Origin: a virus
DNA length: 31,879 nt
Virus record (IMG/VR): IMGVR_UViG_3300044646_000118
Span: 1 to 31,879 of that record
Reading direction: 5' to 3' (one strand)
In this document: one piece after another, positions 1 through 7,732 of the stretch
Layout of the letters: the number at the start of each line of letters is the position of its first letter
Position numbering within the stretch: the first letter of the stretch is position 1
Translations under genes and position numbers: made by a program
The notes under the pieces: generated by a model
Databases searched by the model: none
Told to the model about the DNA's origin: nothing
The model's input: the letters and a program-made list of their open reading frames with translations, nothing else

Positions 1-23
1 ACAACGTTCCTTGTTGTACCCGA

Positions 24-95
24 TAGGAACACTGGGAGTTGAACCCAGACTAACCCGTTATAAGCAGGCCGCTCTAACCATTAAGCTATGCTCCC
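24..95 (-). tRNA. tRNA-Ile(UAU), reading AUA
   Basis: Folded by hand on the minus strand. The acceptor arm GGGAGCA pairs with TGTTCCT (one terminal G-U). There is a 4-bp D stem, a 5-bp anticodon stem and a 7-base loop CTTATAA giving anticodon UAU. The T arm is CTGGG / TTCAACT / CCCAG and A is the discriminator; the total is 72 nt. CCA is not encoded. UAU should read the Ile codon AUA, which is rare in many cyanobacteria but expected in an AT-rich phage; the gain in translation efficiency is inferred. It lies 7 bases downstream of a small minus-strand gene and is probably processed from that transcript. Confidence 0.9.
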
Positions 96-102
96 TTACG
101 GT

Positions 103-276
103 TTATGATGCCTCGTTGTTTAACTCGGTGTGTATTCGTATGAGGTCATCATCCGCAGGTATCATAACTGCTACTCTACCGTCTTCGCCCACTATTCCTA
201 AATGCTCTCCGTTTTCTACCCTTTCAATCAGTTCGTCAAAACGTTCTTGAAACTCTGCCACAGTGAAAACTTCCAT
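103..276 (-). CDS. Phd/YefM-like small protein (antitoxin family)
   Basis: 57 residues, beginning MEVFTVAEFQERFDEL. The pattern of a short strand, a helix with F-x(3)-F-D-E-L-x(2)-R-V-E-N-G-E, then two strands (HLGIVGEDGRVAVMIP) is that of the N-terminal DNA-binding domain of Phd/YefM antitoxins, which normally repress their own operon and neutralise a toxin. The C-terminal toxin-binding extension is very short here (about 17 residues after the last strand). No toxin gene is visible beside it; the next genes are a tRNA and a 69-residue unknown. A CTAAATA late-type box lies 12 bases upstream of the start and no Shine-Dalgarno is seen. It could be a transcription regulator or a free antitoxin acting on a host toxin. 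The fold assignment is moderately sure; the role is not. Confidence 0.75.
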   Translation of the reverse strand: MEVFTVAEFQERFDELIERVENGEHLGIVGEDGRVAVMIPADDDLIRIHTELNNEAS

Positions 277-287
277 TTTTGTGTTTT

Positions 288-294
288 TATTTAG
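288..294 (-). promoter_or_regulatory. late-type promoter box CTAAATA
   Basis: CTAAATA on the minus strand; its TAA is the stop codon of the 291-500 gene. It is followed by an A-rich leader without Shine-Dalgarno and then the start of the Phd-like gene at 276. It is the same arrangement as the boxes in the fibre region. Confidence 0.5.
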
Positions 295-500
295 TTGTTC
301 TCCTGACCTTTGATAGCGAGGTCAGCATACTCAATCTGATCTGGGTCAAGTTGGTCGGTGACAACTTCCAGCACGTTCATAAACTCTTCTACAGTCTCAC
401 ACTCAACCAGACGCTCGCTTCCCTGATCACTAATCAGAAGGAAGGTGCGAGTGCAAACGTCGATGACAATACCGAGAACAGTTTCTTGTGCGGTGCTCAT
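291..500 (-). CDS. hypothetical protein, 69 aa
   Basis: I do not recognise a family. The product is small and acidic, with an N-terminal beta-rich half (TVLGIVIDVCTRTFLLISDQG) and a C-terminal helical half rich in Glu, Val and Asp. There is no signal peptide or membrane segment. It is the first gene downstream of the perfect sigma-70 promoter at 526-554, with the start about 20 bases after the expected transcription start, so it is probably expressed early. No good Shine-Dalgarno precedes the ATG. The next gene is the Phd-like protein, so the two may be co-expressed. Confidence 0.7.
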   Translation of the reverse strand: MSTAQETVLGIVIDVCTRTFLLISDQGSERLVECETVEEFMNVLEVVTDQLDPDQIEYADLAIKGQENN

Positions 501-525
501 GGGTGGTTTTGTTGATTACCTGAGT

Positions 526-554
526 ATTATAGGGCAGATGGGGGCGGGTGTCAA
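526..554 (-). promoter_or_regulatory. consensus sigma-70 promoter, TTGACA-17-TATAAT
   Basis: On the minus strand TTGACA is at 554-549 and TATAAT at 531-526, with exactly 17 bases between: a perfect match to the bacterial housekeeping promoter. The -35 box overlaps the TGA stop of the preceding structural gene (551-1237). It should be read by unmodified host RNA polymerase and drive the small genes and tRNA at 24-500, probably early in infection. Confidence 0.85.
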
Positions 555-1237
555 GCGGTTGGTGAAGTATCTTTAATAGCCTGTATTGCTATGCTGATTT
601 GAGTATTCTTATCGGTCAAAAGTCTAGTGGTTTTATTTTGTCCGTATCTTGCAATTTCATATTCAGATCGTTCACCTTTTACAGCATTTGTTTTTGTAAC
701 TAGATTTGTTACTTGAGATTGCAATGCTGATATTTGACTTTGTAATGTTGTTATAGAAGAAGCGTGTGAAACACAGACAGAAGATGTACAAGGTGTTCTA
801 AAACAACTTCCTATAGTACCAAATAGGCTTCCAATGCCAGTTTGAGATGTATCAGACTGTGTATAAACGACAAAAGAACCTATACCAACATTTGATGCTG
901 TTAAAGTATTGTTTGTATTTCCATAAGGATCATTGCCATCATAGGTTGAAGTGGAATAGTTTGGAGTTTTTGCAACGATACTATCTGGGAAAATATTTGT
1001 TACTCCTACCGTAGTTCCACATCCAACTGCAAATGCATTTGTTGATAAGACAACAATTTGTGACTTTAGACTATTAATTTGTGAAACCAAAGACACAATA
1101 TCACTATCCAACTTTACACAAGTGGGACTGAACATCTCAATATCTGCCTGAGTCTTCGGCGTTTCTTGTGCCACATAACCAAGAGCATTTTCATTATTTT
1201 TAATTTTATTTTGAAGGTTATCAATTAACTGACTCAT
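551..1237 (-). CDS. hypothetical virion-associated coiled-coil protein, 228 aa
   Basis: Last gene of the hub/baseplate operon; its start shares one base with the previous stop (TAATG). There are two heptad-like segments, around residues 40-65 (VSLVSQINSLKSQIVVL) and 158-185 (TTLQSQISALQSQVTNLVTK). Between them is a Ser/Thr/Gly-rich region with several cysteines, including a C-x(4)-C-x(4)-C cluster near residues 145-155. This suggests a trimeric fibrous or spike-associated protein with a small globular insert. No known family is recognised. Its place after gp5 and the beta-helix protein makes a baseplate role likely, but that is inference. Confidence 0.75.
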   Translation of the reverse strand: MSQLIDNLQNKIKNNENALGYVAQETPKTQADIEMFSPTCVKLDSDIVSLVSQINSLKSQIVVLSTNAFAVGCGTTVGVTNIFPDSIVAKTPNYSTSTYDGNDPYGNTNNTLTASNVGIGSFVVYTQSDTSQTGIGSLFGTIGSCFRTPCTSSVCVSHASSITTLQSQISALQSQVTNLVTKTNAVKGERSEYEIARYGQNKTTRLLTDKNTQISIAIQAIKDTSPTA

Positions 1238-1929
1238 TACCCTACTCCATTTTTAAGTTCTTCAACGGTTGCTTTTAATTGATTTATCTGCTCTTGTTGC
1301 TCCTTAATTGCTTCGATGAGAAGACCAACTAGATTTCCATATTGAACACCTTTATACCCATCTGGTCTATTCACAACAACTTCTGGAATAATTTCTTCAA
1401 CTTCTTGGGCAATAACTCCTATTTGTTTTTGCTTATTTTCTTTAAAGTCAAACGTGACTCCACGAAGCGCAGATACTTTTTTCAGAGGTTCTTGAATAGT
1501 CTCAATATTTTCTTTTAGGTTTTCATCCGAAGGTAATGACTTACCTAAAGCAAGTTCTGCTTCAAGATCTTTTCCATTAATTTTAACACTTCCAAATAAA
1601 TTAACATCACCGATATAAGTCATTGACCCTACAGACATAGAAAGTCCTGTATGCAATAATGTTGAAAATCCAGCAAGAATACCACCACTTGCAAACAGAC
1701 TTGGAATGACTGGAATAATGTCAAATGGATTTTTAATTAGAAAAACACTTCCAGTTTTAATAGTTTGACCTAGAGTAACACTATTACCACCAGTTAAATG
1801 ATTCTCATTTGCAATTACATTATCCTGAAAGATTGACTCCTCAGAATAAGTCTTCTGTTTTCCAGGAATGTTACCACCCTTTAGAATGTCAAAAATTTTA
1901 AACAGACTTGTTAAAGCAGAAAAAGACAT
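1237..1929 (-). CDS. structural protein with C-terminal S74/endosialidase-chaperone domain
   Basis: 230 residues. Residues 134-230 form an intramolecular chaperone (peptidase S74) domain: SDENLKEN at the start, then IGVIAQEVEEIIPEVV, GYKGVQYGNLVGLLIEAI and a terminal coiled coil (KEQQEQINQLKATVEEL). In endosialidases and many fibres this domain drives trimerisation of a beta-structured stem and then cleaves itself off just before the serine of the SDE(N/R)LK motif. The N-terminal 130 residues contain a Gly-rich hydrophobic segment (SLFASGGILAGFSTLLHTGLS) and a short beta-like stretch ending GDVNLFGSVKINGKDLE. It sits in the hub operon and not among the fibres, so it may be a short baseplate fibre or spike accessory. 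Confidence 0.85.
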   Translation of the reverse strand: MSFSALTSLFKIFDILKGGNIPGKQKTYSEESIFQDNVIANENHLTGGNSVTLGQTIKTGSVFLIKNPFDIIPVIPSLFASGGILAGFSTLLHTGLSMSVGSMTYIGDVNLFGSVKINGKDLEAELALGKSLPSDENLKENIETIQEPLKKVSALRGVTFDFKENKQKQIGVIAQEVEEIIPEVVVNRPDGYKGVQYGNLVGLLIEAIKEQQEQINQLKATVEELKNGVG

Positions 1930-1930
1930 A

Positions 1931-2482
1931 TTATCCTCCTAAAAATTGTTCCGTAATACTACAGTTGCGACTGCGAGCTGCACTTGAACCTACATGAGAC
2001 TCTTCGAAACATTTCTCTTTAAATGATTCACCTTCTGGAAGCATATTACCAGTCTGTGCTTGAAGATTTGCAACGTTTGCGCTAATACCTAGACCGCCGC
2101 CTACTTTTATGTTCAAATCTTTTCCTACATTCATATCTAATGTTCCGTCGCAATCAATTTTAATACGACTACCACGTATTCTAACTTGTCCTGTTTTATC
2201 TGCTGTTAAGCAAATATCACCACCAGCAGTCATAATCTCAATATCTATGCCTCCACCACTTTTCTTTCCAGCATGTATTTCAATTTTACCATCATTATAA
2301 ATGCTCATTAAACCACCTTCAGACAAACTTACAGAACTCTGCAGTTTATCTGCTGTTACCGCATAAAACTGATATACACCAGTTCCAGTTCCACCCATTA
2401 TTGGGCTATGCAATGTTAGTTTAACATCGGTTGAGAAATTAACAAAATCTCTTTTATCCCAGTTCTTTTTTCTTTCTGCCAT
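1931..2482 (-). CDS. baseplate spike-like beta-helix protein (split gp5 C-terminus?)
   Basis: 183 residues. From about residue 55 to 145 it shows short alternating beta strands with regular Gly/Asp turns (GKIEIHAG, GGDICLTADKTGQVRIRGS, IKIDCDGTLDMNVGKDLNIKVGGG), the signature of the trimeric beta-helix needle at the end of T4 gp5 and VgrG-type spikes. The gene immediately upstream encodes the OB-fold part of gp5, which lacks such a needle, so this protein probably supplies it as a separate chain. The C-terminal 35 residues are Cys- and Ser-rich without repeats. Membrane-piercing function is inferred from fold and position; an alternative is another baseplate beta-solenoid. There is a 1-base gap to each neighbour. 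Confidence 0.7.
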   Translation of the reverse strand: MAERKKNWDKRDFVNFSTDVKLTLHSPIMGGTGTGVYQFYAVTADKLQSSVSLSEGGLMSIYNDGKIEIHAGKKSGGGIDIEIMTAGGDICLTADKTGQVRIRGSRIKIDCDGTLDMNVGKDLNIKVGGGLGISANVANLQAQTGNMLPEGESFKEKCFEESHVGSSAARSRNCSITEQFLGG

Positions 2483-2483
2483 T

Positions 2484-4508
2484 TTATGTTGTTACACAAT
2501 CTACAACTTGTTTAACTTCACCTTGTAAATCTGGTACATCTAGTTTTGGTTTTAAAATAGCACCAACACCAGTTTCTGTGACAACGCTTAAAACTGGTAA
2601 AGAAGTAACATTAACCCTATTTATTGGTGTGACCTTAACGATGTATCCACTTGCAATTTGAGTTTCATATTCATTTCCTAGATCATCAATGACTTTATCT
2701 CCTGGTGAGTATCCACTTCCGGTATTAATTACAGATACATCGGACACGATATATGGTTGTTCTACAGCAGGGTAGTTCTCACCCTCTGAAACAATGTAGA
2801 TAGAGTTTACTTGACCATCCTTAATTGTCGCTCTAGCAACAGCACCATATCCTTGGTTGCAACTGTCGGTAATTTCTACGAATGGGGGATAAACATAACC
2901 AGAACCAGGATTGGTCATTTTAACTCCTATGATTCCTCCTGTTACACCACCATTTGCGGCATCAACAATATTACCAAGTAAAGGAATTCCAGAAGCACCG
3001 CTTCCACCGCCACCAAAGATATTGATTGTTGGAGGACCACAGAACTGAGGAATACCAGCAAAACAATCGCTGATACCACTAAAGTCTGGTGATGAAATAC
3101 CTGCATTGAAAATATCAAATGCACCGACGATTTGCGATACACCTTCGATTGGATTACCTGCTCCAGTCTGTGCATCTGCAATTGAAAATGCAGTATTTGC
3201 AAGTTCAAGAATTGAATTGATATCAGTTACTTTTGGCATCTTTGTTCCATATCCAACAATCCATTCTTTCGTATCATTATCATCTTCATCTTCTTCACAT
3301 TTAGGAATACCAAGCATTCCCAAGAATGACTCTCCAGTGTTGCGTAAAAAGTCTTCCGTATTAAATCCACCAACATATTTAAGAATAGATTGTAATCCAC
3401 CAATAGCAGACTGAAGACCAGTTGCAATCTGACCAATAATGCTGTTCATTATTGATCCCATAAATTGCTCCGCAACACAAGACACAAAGTTAGCAATATT
3501 ATCAACGATTGCATACAACATTTGTCTAATGATATTACCAATAGACTTAATGATACTTTCTATCAAACAAGGAATTCTTTTTTCAAGTTCACATATTACA
3601 GGAATCATTGCTTTCTCTGCAAGTTCACCTGCTTTGTTTGCAGTTGTTGGGTTTAGTGTTGCAGCAAATACTAGACCATAAACTGTAGAATAAAGAATTT
3701 TAAGACCTGCTTTAATGAGGGGGATAAGTGCTTTGAATACTGCATTAACTGCACCACCAACTTGCTGACTAACAATATCCTCTAACTGCTTTACACGAAA
3801 ATCAATTTCTTGTTTTAACCATTCTCTTGCTTCCTCAATACCATTAGCAATCTTATCTTCAAACTCTGCATAGTCTTTTAAAAAATTGCCAAGAGCATTT
3901 TCAATCTTATCAAGAGTAGAAGGTTTTTTAGTTGCATTTAATACTTTATCACCAATTGCATCAGAAAGACCAACGGCACCCTTTCCACCAGCAGATTCTA
4001 CTTGACTTTTCTGTAGAGCAACTGGTGATGGTTGAGATGTTGAAGACTGTTCGTTTGTGTTTCCACCTAGTATCTGAGATGTTGCTCCATCAGGTGGTTT
4101 GATATCATTTGTAAACCCAGTAAATGGAATAAAAGGTCCCGAATATGCTTTTTCTGGTTTATATGCAGTATGACCAAATGCACCGACAATTACAGGAACT
4201 TGAGCATTGTCCCCATCCATAAAAAATCCAAATACCACATCTCCAGGTGCGACACGAACTTTTTGTGCCGAACCTTGACCACCAGTTCCTGCGGTCATTG
4301 GTAATACTATTTGTGCCCAAGGAAGATCTTCATCTTTTAGTTCAACCGTATTTGCGGGATGATATCCCATAATACGGACCTTAGCCCTATTTCCCCACCC
4401 TTTACCATCTTTTTGGTCAGCCCATACCTCTTTAAGTGCTACTTGACCAATCCACCAACGGAATCCATCTCTACCAATAAAATTAGATTTTAATAAGGAC
4501 TCTTCCAT
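2484..4508 (-). CDS. gp5: baseplate hub protein gp5, OB-fold type, no lysozyme domain
   Basis: 674 residues. Residues about 10-115 match the gp5/VgrG OB domain (WWIGQVALKEVW, RAKVRIMGYHP, WAQIVLPMTAG, VRVAPGDVVFGFFMDGD, VPVIVGAFG), which sits on the gp27-type trimer ring. T4 gp5 continues with a lysozyme domain; none is visible here. Instead there is a long helical and hydrophobic middle (about 195-400), an acidic stretch CEEDEDDNDTKE, then two GSGY-type beta repeats near residues 535 and 596. Cell-wall cleavage is presumably supplied by the hydrolase encoded two genes upstream. The start shares one base with the previous stop codon. The assignment rests on the OB domain and on the order gp27-like, gp5, needle. 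Confidence 0.85.
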   Translation of the reverse strand: MEESLLKSNFIGRDGFRWWIGQVALKEVWADQKDGKGWGNRAKVRIMGYHPANTVELKDEDLPWAQIVLPMTAGTGGQGSAQKVRVAPGDVVFGFFMDGDNAQVPVIVGAFGHTAYKPEKAYSGPFIPFTGFTNDIKPPDGATSQILGGNTNEQSSTSQPSPVALQKSQVESAGGKGAVGLSDAIGDKVLNATKKPSTLDKIENALGNFLKDYAEFEDKIANGIEEAREWLKQEIDFRVKQLEDIVSQQVGGAVNAVFKALIPLIKAGLKILYSTVYGLVFAATLNPTTANKAGELAEKAMIPVICELEKRIPCLIESIIKSIGNIIRQMLYAIVDNIANFVSCVAEQFMGSIMNSIIGQIATGLQSAIGGLQSILKYVGGFNTEDFLRNTGESFLGMLGIPKCEEDEDDNDTKEWIVGYGTKMPKVTDINSILELANTAFSIADAQTGAGNPIEGVSQIVGAFDIFNAGISSPDFSGISDCFAGIPQFCGPPTINIFGGGGSGASGIPLLGNIVDAANGGVTGGIIGVKMTNPGSGYVYPPFVEITDSCNQGYGAVARATIKDGQVNSIYIVSEGENYPAVEQPYIVSDVSVINTGSGYSPGDKVIDDLGNEYETQIASGYIVKVTPINRVNVTSLPVLSVVTETGVGAILKPKLDVPDLQGEVKQVVDCVTT

Positions 4509-5806
4509 TAGTTGTTATTTTTTCCGTATTTTCCAAATGTATCTCTAATCAGTTTCATAGATGTGAATGATCCATCTAGGTCAAAGTGATGACAGAGTTC
4601 TTTTATCATATATAGACCGCTTTGCTCTTCGTCAAAAACATTTTTATCAGAGTCTGTAATTTTTGGAATCTGACAGTTAATTAAATCTCCCGCTCTTAAG
4701 TTTGTATTTAACGGAACAGTCATACTTACAGTTTGAGTAAACATAATATTATATCTCATAATTGCTTGAGACTGATATTCAAATGGATTTGCATTTGGTT
4801 CCGTAGATATACCCTGATCCATTGTCCCAATATCAAGAACTTGAGTAATAATTCGAGTAGGAAGATTTCCTAAGTTTCCTGGTAGATTGAGGTTTGCTTG
4901 ACCAAGATTTTTAGTTTTACCAACATAATTTTCTAGTTTAAATATTGCCTGACTTTGAGGAGTAAATGTTCCATCTAGAGGATTGAAAAACATTCTATAA
5001 CTTGAATATGTTCCCAGTCTAAGTTTTTCTATTAGGTTTTGGTTTCTTTCAGTTGTATAATCAATAATTGCAAAGTCATTATTTCTAAAGAAGTCAGACT
5101 CATTTGGTCCATAGTAAGTATAAGTTGCTTTTGACTCTGCCTGAATTAAATTATCAATGGCACGAAACTGAAATCCATCTTGTGTTTGGTAAAAGAAAAA
5201 ACCAGCAGTTGCACTACCCGATGAATCTGGAACTGCCTTAGACGCTAACCAAACCAATACAGTAAATGGTTTTCTTAAATTTCCAATAAAGGCATATTTG
5301 TTTGAGGTTTTATCAATTGTTCCTACTTTTGTTGCCTTAAGTTTATCATTTAATATTTGAGTTACTGCACTATCAATAGAAGTTCCTGGAGAAAACTTTC
5401 CACCGACTCTTGAAGTTTCATTTGTAATTGCTTCTCTTGAAACTAAGTGTAGTTGGAATACTTCTCGTTGACTTTGACTGATAACGTTTGAAATACTAGA
5501 AACATGAAGTAGATCGTCTGGTTTAGAAAAATCTAGATCTGGATTTGTTGGCGAGTTTCCACCTATTTTTAACGCAAGTCTTTCGCCACCACGCAAGGGA
5601 AGACCATTATAAATTGACTGAAGTTCCCCACTTTTACCTCTGATACTTCCACCGGTGTCCATTACAACTATTTTTGCAGTCACAGTTGGTGAGAATACAT
5701 CTTCATAATAGTCAATAGAATATGTTCCAAGTCTAATGTCAACCGTCTTTGACTGATCCGTAGATTCTAGTATGAGTTTTTCGTATAGAGATCTTTTAGT
5801 TGACAT
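4508..5806 (-). CDS. gp27-like baseplate hub protein
   Basis: 432 residues, directly upstream of gp5 and linked to both neighbours by TAATG junctions. The N-terminal third (DIRLGTYSIDYYEDVFSPTV, then TAKIVVMDTGG, then GGERLALKIGG) is a beta-rich tube-like domain of the kind found in gp27/VgrG hub proteins. The middle has LHVSSISNVISQSQREVFQLHLVSREAI and then a charged hinge. The C-terminus carries a second beta domain with LRAGDLINCQIPKI, as in gp27/gpD proteins, ending in SGLYMIKELCHHFD. In T4, gp27 trimerises and plugs the tail tube onto gp5. Identification is by fold pattern and position; sequence identity to T4 gp27 would be low. Confidence 0.7.
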   Translation of the reverse strand: MSTKRSLYEKLILESTDQSKTVDIRLGTYSIDYYEDVFSPTVTAKIVVMDTGGSIRGKSGELQSIYNGLPLRGGERLALKIGGNSPTNPDLDFSKPDDLLHVSSISNVISQSQREVFQLHLVSREAITNETSRVGGKFSPGTSIDSAVTQILNDKLKATKVGTIDKTSNKYAFIGNLRKPFTVLVWLASKAVPDSSGSATAGFFFYQTQDGFQFRAIDNLIQAESKATYTYYGPNESDFFRNNDFAIIDYTTERNQNLIEKLRLGTYSSYRMFFNPLDGTFTPQSQAIFKLENYVGKTKNLGQANLNLPGNLGNLPTRIITQVLDIGTMDQGISTEPNANPFEYQSQAIMRYNIMFTQTVSMTVPLNTNLRAGDLINCQIPKITDSDKNVFDEEQSGLYMIKELCHHFDLDGSFTSMKLIRDTFGKYGKNNN

Positions 5807-7731
5807 TAGGTATAAGCAAGCTCCAACAACATTCTTTGTTTGATAAGACTATTTAAGCTTGGTCCAGCAATAATAATTGGAGACCCCTCACCAGAACCGG
5901 TCATCATTGCTGGATTCTGATATAACTGTGGTGGAGCGGCAACAACCAATGTTTTTCCACTAGACTCCGGAGTAATACCATCAGATACTGTTGCTCCTTG
6001 TCTTCTTCCAGTTATTTGTGCTGGAACTGCTGTTGTGTTTCCAGGAGCATTAAAAGCAGCCTTGTTTGGTTGATTTGTGAGTAATAAAAGTGGAACATAA
6101 GGTGATGGATCAGCATCACTTCCATAACCCATTTTTCCTTTTTGTCTTGTGTATTCAAGATGAATGTGAGGACCACTTGAACGACCACTGCTTCCAACTT
6201 GAGCAAATGACCTGCCTGCTTTCATTGTGGTAAACGCTCTCGGTTTTGCAAGCAAATGACCTAAACGAAGTTGGACTCCATATGAAGGAACCCATACATC
6301 TACAACGTGTCCATATCCACCATCATCCCAACGATATCCAACCCACTCACAATCAACTCTCAATGCAATCCAAGTTCCAGAAGGACACGCAATATCAAGA
6401 CCCAAGTGTCCAGGTCTATCTGGGTCCTTAAATGAATCTGTGATTTGAATGAAAGGAACTCCTCTTCCAATGGATTGAGTCAATACATCTCCACTCACTA
6501 ATGGTCTAGAACCAAGTCCACCAGGAGTTGCAGGTGGTGCTGGAGTTGTTTGTGCTGGTGGTGCAGTTGGTGTTCTACCTTTTAAATTTTTATAGGCATC
6601 AAGAATCTTATCCCCATGCGCCTTTCCACTAGTTCCATTTACATCTCTACTATTTGGATAATCACCACCAGTTAAATGATAAACTCCGAACTTTTGAACT
6701 AAAAAGAACTCATCAGCATTTGGGTATTTTCTTTTTATTTGAGTTAAAGTATTTTGTGCGTGAGTTGCAAATAAAGCATCTTGATCTTTTGGTGGAAAAT
6801 ATTTTATTAACTGTTGAGCAGCAGAACGATCTCCACTTAAAGATCTGTTTATTAAAGACTGTACTTGTGCTTTATTATTACCCGCATTTTTCAATAAAAT
6901 TTGTTGGGTATCATTTCTTCCAGTCATAAACTGGTATCTTCCCAATCCGTGACCAAGATACGTCGTTGGACCTACAGATCCATAGTTTCCTTCTGCTTTA
7001 GAAGTTGCATCAGCAAGAGCTTTTAGATTGACTCCATAAGAAGTTCCAGTTGGACCACCTGGTGCTGATGGGGGAGTTGGTTGTCCTGTAGTTGGTGCTG
7101 GTTGCTGCTCTTCTTCACCAAAATCAAATGGTTGAACTAGAATATTAATTGCATTAAAAAAATCAACTTCCATTCTACTGAAAGTTGTTCTGACCCTCGA
7201 CAACGAAGCATCGATTTGCTTACCCATATCAGAAAAATCAAAAGCAATTAAGTTACGAATAAATGCTGATGAAAGTGTTCCTATTTCTCGAAATATTGAA
7301 AGGGTATTCCCCATGAAATTAGACATCGTTCCAGATATCTTTACGATTCTTTCCCCTAGTTGTTTAGATAATGAAATAATAGTTGGTAAGTTTATAACTG
7401 CCCAACCAACCATTGTAATTGCAATGGCATCAAGTATTCTACCCAAAAATCCTTTGGTTGAGTTTGTGACTGCTCTACCTACACTTCTTATAGAACCAGT
7501 TGATCTTGATGCTTCAAATAGGTCTCTTTGTTGTTTTCTGCGAATACCGTCTTTTCTTTTTTGATAAATGCTTTGTCTTTTCGCAATAGACTGTCTTTTA
7601 AAAACAGACTGTTGTTGTAAAGTTCTTCCAACACTTTTTGCAATACTATTACTCTGCTTTGATCTCTTTTCAAGATTATCTGTTGACTTGAACAGTTTAT
7701 TCGAAGTAACTTTAATGAATGAAACGCTCAT
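5806..7731 (-). CDS. virion cell-wall hydrolase with M23 peptidase and probable transglycosylase-like domain
   Basis: 641 residues. Residues 1-90 are strongly basic (about 20 Lys/Arg). Residues 98-165 hold a hydrophobic and amphipathic segment (DAIAITMVGWAVINLPTII). A Pro/Gly/Thr linker spans about 205-230. Residues 233-385 resemble a transglycosylase/muramidase-like domain, with candidate acid E247 in SKAEGNYGSVG and GLGRYQFM. A second Pro-rich linker follows, then an M23 metallopeptidase at about 410-550 with the zinc motifs H442-x3-D446 and H522-x-H524, and H492 in RLGHL. M23 enzymes cut peptidoglycan cross-bridges. Lying next to gp27 and the lysozyme-less gp5, it probably opens the cell wall during DNA injection. 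The M23 call is firm; the second domain is less certain. Confidence 0.85.
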   Translation of the reverse strand: MSVSFIKVTSNKLFKSTDNLEKRSKQSNSIAKSVGRTLQQQSVFKRQSIAKRQSIYQKRKDGIRRKQQRDLFEASRSTGSIRSVGRAVTNSTKGFLGRILDAIAITMVGWAVINLPTIISLSKQLGERIVKISGTMSNFMGNTLSIFREIGTLSSAFIRNLIAFDFSDMGKQIDASLSRVRTTFSRMEVDFFNAINILVQPFDFGEEEQQPAPTTGQPTPPSAPGGPTGTSYGVNLKALADATSKAEGNYGSVGPTTYLGHGLGRYQFMTGRNDTQQILLKNAGNNKAQVQSLINRSLSGDRSAAQQLIKYFPPKDQDALFATHAQNTLTQIKRKYPNADEFFLVQKFGVYHLTGGDYPNSRDVNGTSGKAHGDKILDAYKNLKGRTPTAPPAQTTPAPPATPGGLGSRPLVSGDVLTQSIGRGVPFIQITDSFKDPDRPGHLGLDIACPSGTWIALRVDCEWVGYRWDDGGYGHVVDVWVPSYGVQLRLGHLLAKPRAFTTMKAGRSFAQVGSSGRSSGPHIHLEYTRQKGKMGYGSDADPSPYVPLLLLTNQPNKAAFNAPGNTTAVPAQITGRRQGATVSDGITPESSGKTLVVAAPPQLYQNPAMMTGSGEGSPIIIAGPSLNSLIKQRMLLELAYT

Positions 7732-7732
7732 C

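Noticed and set aside
1-17. ACAAC-7-GTTGT hairpin at the window edge
   Set aside because: Too short and cut by the window edge; no T run, and it does not fold into a tRNA with what is visible.
1-500. Toxin partner for the Phd-like protein
   Set aside because: The adjacent 69-residue protein is acidic and lacks RelE, Doc or PIN-type motifs; no other frame fits.
2484-4508. Lysozyme domain expected in gp5
   Set aside because: Read through the whole protein; no T4-lysozyme-like E-x(8)-D-x(5)-T pattern or domain is visible.
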